From: Sphingomonadales bacterium
Lineage (GTDB): Bacteria; Pseudomonadota; Alphaproteobacteria; Sphingomonadales; Sphingomonadaceae
NCBI GenBank assembly: GCA_027490095.1
Contig: JAIXYT010000037.1
Coordinates: forward strand, 1-54,036
Length of the DNA: 54,036 nt
Direction of reading: 5' to 3'
In this document: piece by piece, positions 49,942 through 54,036 of the stretch
Layout: the number at the start of each line of letters is the position of its first letter
How positions within the stretch are numbered: position 1 is the stretch's first letter
Translations under genes and position numbers: made by a program
Notes under the pieces: generated by a model
What the model saw: only the letters and a program-made list of their open reading frames with translations
Told to the model about the DNA's origin: nothing
Databases searched by the model: none

Positions 49942-52440
49942 TCAGTAAATTCCCCCCTGCTGGCGCAGGAACTCGCTGTCGCTCTTCACCCGCGCCTTGG
50001 GCTGCACCGGTTGCAGCGCCTTCAGGTCATCGGCCGTCCGATAGATGCGCCGCGGCTCGCTTTCGGCCTTGAACGCCTCCCAGATCACCCCGGCCTTCGG
50101 CTCCATTCCCGGCCAGGTGCCATAGACCCGCTGGCCCGACCGCCGGTCCACCCGCACCATCCGCACGCCCGCCGGCGCGATGAAGGGATCAGGCTCCTGC
50201 GGGTTGTCCTTGAACGCGGTCGCATAGAACTGCTTCCAGATCGGCGCAGCAAAGGTGCCCCCCTGGATGCCGCCCAGGTTCCGGGGCTTGTCATGCCCGA
50301 TGTACAGCCCCGCCACCATGTTGGGCGTTCCGCCCACGAACCACACGTCCTTGGGGCCGGTGGTCGTGCCGGTCTTGCCGGCAATCGGCACACCCAGCGG
50401 ACGCAGCGTCGTCGCCGTGCCGCGCTGGATCACGCCTTCCATCATGTGCGTCACCTGGAAGGCCGTCCGCGCATCCATCACCTGCCGCCTGTTGTCGCGC
50501 GGGCGCGGCATCTGCTGGCCCTGCCAGCGCGCGGCATTGCAGGTCTCGCACGGGCGGCTGTCGGCACGATAGAGCACCTTGCCGTTCCGGTCCTGCACCA
50601 GGTCGAACAGCACCGGCTCAACCGCCTTGCCGTTGTTCAGCAGGATCGAATAGGCGTTCACCAGCCGCATCGGCGTCGTTTCCCCGGCGCCCAGCGCGAT
50701 GGCAAGGACGGGCTGGTAATCCCCGATGCCCAGGTCCTTCGCCAGCTTCACCACATTGTCCATGCCGCTGTTGTAGGCGATGCGGATGGTCATCAGGTTC
50801 CGGCTCTGCTCCAACCCCCAGCGCATGGTCTGGGCACCGGCGTAGCCGCCCGAGAAGTTGCGGAAGCATTTCGTGCCCAAGCTGCGCGATTGGTACACGC
50901 AGTAGGGCGAATCCGCGACGATGGAGGCCGGTGTCATCCCGTTGTCGAGTCCTGCCGCATAGACGAAGGGCTTGAAGCTGGAACCCGGCTGCCGCATCGC
51001 CTGTGTCGCGCGGTTGAAGCTTGAACCGCGCACGTCCCAGCCGCCGACCATTGCCAGCACGCGGCCCGTCTGCGGCTCCTGCACCACCATCGCACCCGAC
51101 ACGGCCGGGATCTGGCGCAGCGCATAGCTGCTGCCGCCAACCCGCGCGACAGGGATCACATCGCCGGCCTTCAGCTGCTGCCAGGCAGGCTGGCCATCCC
51201 GCGCCCGCGTCGCGTCGCCATTCCCCATCCGGCCCTTCGATCCGTCGGAAAAGCCCAGGGTCATGCCGCTGCCGTCCTTCCCGAGCACAACTGCCATGCG
51301 CCAGTCGGGCATGCCCGCACCAACCGGCGCACCGCGCAGCCGCTGCTCCCACCCGTCGCCGAGCTCGATGGTGGCGGCAGGGCCACGCCAGCCGCGCCCG
51401 GAATCATAGCGCAGCATTCCGCGGCGCAACGCATCCTCGGCTGCTGCCTGGATCACGGGATCGATCGTGGTTCGCACCCACAGGCCGCCGGCATAGACGC
51501 TGTTCGGCCCGTCCTTCGCATCCTCGCCGAACTTTTCGATCAGCTGGCGGCGCACTTCCTCGACGAAATAACCCCCAACCGGCGCCTGTCGGGTGGCGAC
51601 CCCGGTGCGCGTTGTCACGATCGGCAGCGCTTGCAGCGCGCGGGCCTGCTCCGGCGAGATGTGGCCGTTCCTCGCCATCTCGCCCAGCACATAGTTCCGC
51701 CGTTCGGTCGCCCGCTTCAGGTTCGTCGCGGGATTGTAGGCCGACGGTGCCTTCAGAAGGCCGGCAAGGAACGCCGCCTCCTCCGCCTTCAGTTCGGCGG
51801 CCGGTTTCCCGAACCAGGCCTGCGACGCCGCCTCGATCCCATAGGCGTTGCGTCCCAGGAACACCTCGTTGAGATAGAGCTCGAGGATCTGCTCCTTGGT
51901 GAACTGCTCCTCGATCCGCTTCGCCAGGATCGCCTCGCGCAACTTGCGCCCGATCGTCACCTCGTTCGTCAGCAGCAGGTTCTTCGCCACCTGCTGGGTG
52001 ATGGTGGATGCCCCCACCGGCCGCTTGTCTGACCCCAGCGCCTGGATGTTGGTGATCACCGCCGCCGCGATCCCGGCATAATCCAGCCCCGAGTGGGTGA
52101 AGAAGGTCTTGTCCTCGGCCGAGGTGACGGCCTGGATCACGACCGGCGGAATCTCGGAATAGGGCAGATAGATCCGCCGCTCACGCGCGAAACTGTGGAA
52201 CGGGGTCCCGTCGCTTGCCCTCAGCGTGGTCGGCAAGGGCGCCTGATAGTTTGCAAGGCTCGCAGCATCCGGCAACCCGCGCCCCACCAGCAGCCACAGA
52301 AGGAACAGGCCGGCCAGGCCCAGGCCCAACAGGCTGCCGAAAATGACGAGGGTTTTCTTGGGCAGCCGCCCCAGCCAGGCCCGGATGCGCGTCAGCGGGC
52401 CGGCTTTCGGGGTGTCTGCCGCAGGCGATGCGGCGTCCAT
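49942..52440 (-). CDS. mrcA: Penicillin-binding protein 1A, 832 aa
   Basis: This bifunctional enzyme polymerises and cross-links peptidoglycan. A cytoplasmic tail and one membrane helix (TLVIFGSLLGLGLAGLFLLW) precede the glycosyltransferase with TSAEDKTFFTHSGLDYAGI and GASTITQQVAKNLLLTNE. The transpeptidase has the Ser nucleophile in QPGSSFKPFVYA, the SRN motif in GLEQSRNLMT and KTGTTTGPKD. An insert domain of the PBP1A type lies between. The gene is divergent from the cobA-type methyltransferase. Confidence 0.96.
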   Translation of the reverse strand: MDAASPAADTPKAGPLTRIRAWLGRLPKKTLVIFGSLLGLGLAGLFLLWLLVGRGLPDAASLANYQAPLPTTLRASDGTPFHSFARERRIYLPYSEIPPVVIQAVTSAEDKTFFTHSGLDYAGIAAAVITNIQALGSDKRPVGASTITQQVAKNLLLTNEVTIGRKLREAILAKRIEEQFTKEQILELYLNEVFLGRNAYGIEAASQAWFGKPAAELKAEEAAFLAGLLKAPSAYNPATNLKRATERRNYVLGEMARNGHISPEQARALQALPIVTTRTGVATRQAPVGGYFVEEVRRQLIEKFGEDAKDGPNSVYAGGLWVRTTIDPVIQAAAEDALRRGMLRYDSGRGWRGPAATIELGDGWEQRLRGAPVGAGMPDWRMAVVLGKDGSGMTLGFSDGSKGRMGNGDATRARDGQPAWQQLKAGDVIPVARVGGSSYALRQIPAVSGAMVVQEPQTGRVLAMVGGWDVRGSSFNRATQAMRQPGSSFKPFVYAAGLDNGMTPASIVADSPYCVYQSRSLGTKCFRNFSGGYAGAQTMRWGLEQSRNLMTIRIAYNSGMDNVVKLAKDLGIGDYQPVLAIALGAGETTPMRLVNAYSILLNNGKAVEPVLFDLVQDRNGKVLYRADSRPCETCNAARWQGQQMPRPRDNRRQVMDARTAFQVTHMMEGVIQRGTATTLRPLGVPIAGKTGTTTGPKDVWFVGGTPNMVAGLYIGHDKPRNLGGIQGGTFAAPIWKQFYATAFKDNPQEPDPFIAPAGVRMVRVDRRSGQRVYGTWPGMEPKAGVIWEAFKAESEPRRIYRTADDLKALQPVQPKARVKSDSEFLRQQGGIY

Positions 52441-52550
52441 TCCCGCCCTTTAGCGCGGGCCCTGCGCTTCTAACAGGGGAAAGCCGACGTTGCCGGCCCC
52501 CAAGTTTTCGAATGTGGCGGCCCGGGCCCGGGCCGCGCATCTGGCGCCGC

Positions 52551-53351
52551 ATGGAACAGTTGAACAGCACTGCCCCCGAATCCGGCCGCCTCTGGCTGGT
52601 CGGCGCCGGGCCCGGAGATCCGGATCTCCTCACGCTGAAGGCCGCCCGGCTTATCGCGTCGGCCGATGTGCTCGTCCACGACGGGCTGGTCGGGGCCGGC
52701 ATCTTCGATCTCGCCCGCCCCGATGCACAGCTGATCTCCGTCGAGAAGAAGCGCGATCGCCATTCCATGCCCCAGCAGGATATCAACGCCCTGCTGGTGC
52801 GGCTGGTGCGCGAGGGGCTGACCGTCGTCCGCCTGAAGGGCGGCGACCCGTTCGTCTTCGGCCGCGGCGGCGAAGAGCTCGAAGCCGCCCGCGCCGCCGG
52901 CATCCCCTGCGACGTCGTCCCCGGCGTGTCGGCCGCGCTCGGCTGCGCCGCCGAAGCCGGCCTGCCCCTCACCCACCGTGCGCTCGCAAGCGCGGTCAGC
53001 TTCGTCGCCGGCACCTGCCAGGGCCTGAACGAGCAGGACTGGCGCGGCCTCGCCGGCCCCGGCCGCACGCTCGTCGTCTACATGGGCGTCACGACTGCCG
53101 GCATGATCGCCGACAAGCTGATGGCCGACGGCGTGTCGCCCGACATGCCGGTCGCGATTCTCGAGCGCGGCACGTTGTCGGGTTCGCGTGCGATCCGCAC
53201 CCTGCTCGCCGAACTCGGCGACGTGGTGGCCCGTGAGAAGGTCAAGAGCCCGGCAATCCTGGTGGTCGGGCGCGTGGCGTCGCTCGCTGACGCCGAGGAT
53301 GTGATGGCCCGCGACTTCGCGGCGCTGCTCGAAGGACAAGCTGCATGGTGA
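52551..53351 (+). CDS. cobA: Uroporphyrinogen-III C-methyltransferase (SUMT), 266 aa
   Basis: This enzyme methylates uroporphyrinogen III at C2 and C7 on the way to siroheme and cobalamin. Motifs include LWLVGAGPGDPDLLTLKAAR, VLVHDGLVG, VVRLKGGDPFVFGRGGEE, VVPGVSAALGCAA, LPLTHR and TLVVYMG. It lacks the dehydrogenase/chelatase half of CysG. It leads a small cluster with DUF2849 and sulfite reductase, whose siroheme it helps to make. The frame is open upstream, but homology begins at ATG 52551. Confidence 0.94.
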   Translation: MEQLNSTAPESGRLWLVGAGPGDPDLLTLKAARLIASADVLVHDGLVGAGIFDLARPDAQLISVEKKRDRHSMPQQDINALLVRLVREGLTVVRLKGGDPFVFGRGGEELEAARAAGIPCDVVPGVSAALGCAAEAGLPLTHRALASAVSFVAGTCQGLNEQDWRGLAGPGRTLVVYMGVTTAGMIADKLMADGVSPDMPVAILERGTLSGSRAIRTLLAELGDVVAREKVKSPAILVVGRVASLADAEDVMARDFAALLEGQAAW

Positions 53352-53626
53352 AGCTGCTGACAGGAAACGAACTGCTGCGCGGCGACGTGCTGTGGTGGAA
53401 CGGCGAGGGCTGGAGCCTGACGATCGACTCCGCCGTCGCGGTGGACGCCGATGGCGAGGCGATCCTCGCCCGCGAAGCCCAGCATGAGCGGGTGAGCGAC
53501 CTCGCCCTCATCGATGCAGAGCAGATTGACGGGCGCTGGCGCCCGGTGAAGGTGCGCGAACGGATCCGGGCCTACGGCCCGACCGTCCGCGCGGACCTCG
53601 CCCTCGAAGGACAGGATTGGCGCTGA
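53345..53626 (+). CDS. DUF2849 family protein, 93 aa
   Basis: The sequence MVKLLTGNELLRGDVLWWNG, then GWSLTIDSAVAVDADGEAIL and VKVRERIRAYGPTVRADLAL is typical of DUF2849, a small alphaproteobacterial protein encoded between the methyltransferase and the sulfite reductase. Its role is unknown, with sulfur assimilation implied by location. It overlaps cobA by 7 bases and shares one base with the next gene (TGATG). Confidence 0.88.
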   Translation: MVKLLTGNELLRGDVLWWNGEGWSLTIDSAVAVDADGEAILAREAQHERVSDLALIDAEQIDGRWRPVKVRERIRAYGPTVRADLALEGQDWR

Positions 53627-54036
53627 TGTACAAGTACGACCATATCGACCAGGCCATCGTCGACGCCCGCGTCGACGAATTCCGCGACCAGGTGAAGCGC
53701 CGCCTCGCCGGCGAGCTCGACGAGGACCATTTCAAGCCGCTCCGCCTGAAGAACGGCCTCTATCTCCAGCTCCACGCCTACATGCTGCGTGTCGCCATCC
53801 CCTACGGAACGCTCTCGGGCGCGCAGATGCGCATGCTGGGCCACATCGCCCGCAGATATGATCGCAATTACGGCCATTTCACCACGCGCCAGAACATCCA
53901 GTACAACTGGATCCGTCTGGAAGAAGCGCCCGACTTGCTGGCCGAACTCGCCACCGTCGAGATGCACGCCATCCAGACCTCGGGCAACTGCATCCGCAAC
54001 ATCAGCTCTGATCAATATGCCGGCGCCGCCGCCGAC
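53626..54036 (+). CDS. cysI: Nitrite/sulfite reductase hemoprotein, N-terminal 137 aa (3' end outside window)
   Basis: The visible part contains the ferredoxin-like half-domain LPYGTLSG-type segment (RVAIPYGTLSGAQMRMLGHI) and the siroheme-binding FTTRQNIQYNWIRLEEAPDL, followed by VEMHAIQTSGNCIRNISSDQ. These match assimilatory sulfite reductases of the NirA/CysI type. Neighbouring cobA and DUF2849 support a sulfite rather than nitrite role. The cluster cysteines lie outside the window. Confidence 0.92.
   Translation, partial: MYKYDHIDQAIVDARVDEFRDQVKRRLAGELDEDHFKPLRLKNGLYLQLHAYMLRVAIPYGTLSGAQMRMLGHIARRYDRNYGHFTTRQNIQYNWIRLEEAPDLLAELATVEMHAIQTSGNCIRNISSDQYAGAAAD

Overview
The window comes from a high-GC alphaproteobacterium, most likely a member of the Sphingomonadales. 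This rests on gene content and local order: cspA-infA, plsY-dprA-topA-rnr-rpmG, a DUF3572 protein, uroporphyrinogen methyltransferase-DUF2849-sulfite reductase, a solitary TonB-dependent receptor, a PEP-CTERM protein and scpB-tatABC. The species cannot be named from the sequence alone.

Positions 1 to about 17038 are the integrase-proximal part of a prophage or phage-derived element inserted at the 3' end of a tRNA-Glu gene (17039-17114, minus strand). The other end lies beyond position 1. The element has a lambdoid-like divergent plan. A Cro-like gene (11292-11588) starts a long leftward chain of overlapping genes: CII-like regulator, unknowns, Gp37/Gp68 (DUF5131) protein, LexA-type winged helix protein, SSB, DndC-like PP-loop enzyme, primase-polymerase/helicase, an iteron cluster, and a small primase C-terminal-like protein. 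A terminator and a separately expressed beta-helix tail-like protein follow. Rightwards, a short HTH repressor (11683-12021) leads into a second chain of small overlapping genes: several tiny membrane proteins, a nuclease, a DUF4326 protein, an AlpA/Xis-like protein and a tyrosine integrase. Four related 17-18 bp palindrome-like sites flank the repressor gene. Between the integrase and the tRNA, the last 82 bp of the integrase region are duplicated around two small accessory genes, a cassette-like structure.

From 17190 on the DNA is chromosomal. It carries recJ, an exported catalase-peroxidase, a lipoprotein serine hydrolase, cspA-infA, methylmalonyl-CoA mutase, a pirin, infC with a probable ATA start codon, and a TonB receptor opposite a membrane protein. 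Next comes the plsY-dprA-topA-rnr-rpmG housekeeping block, then a DUF3572-HAD-RidA-FemAB-like operon. A soxR gene lies divergent from a glyoxalase-family gene across a SoxR box.

The last third holds a class A acid phosphatase, a DUF2306/LytTR divergent pair, gabD, tatCBA, scpB (without scpA beside it), prfB with a complete programmed +1 frameshift signal, a PEP-CTERM protein, mrcA, and the start of a sulfate assimilation operon (cobA/cysG-type methyltransferase, DUF2849, sulfite reductase) that runs off the right edge.
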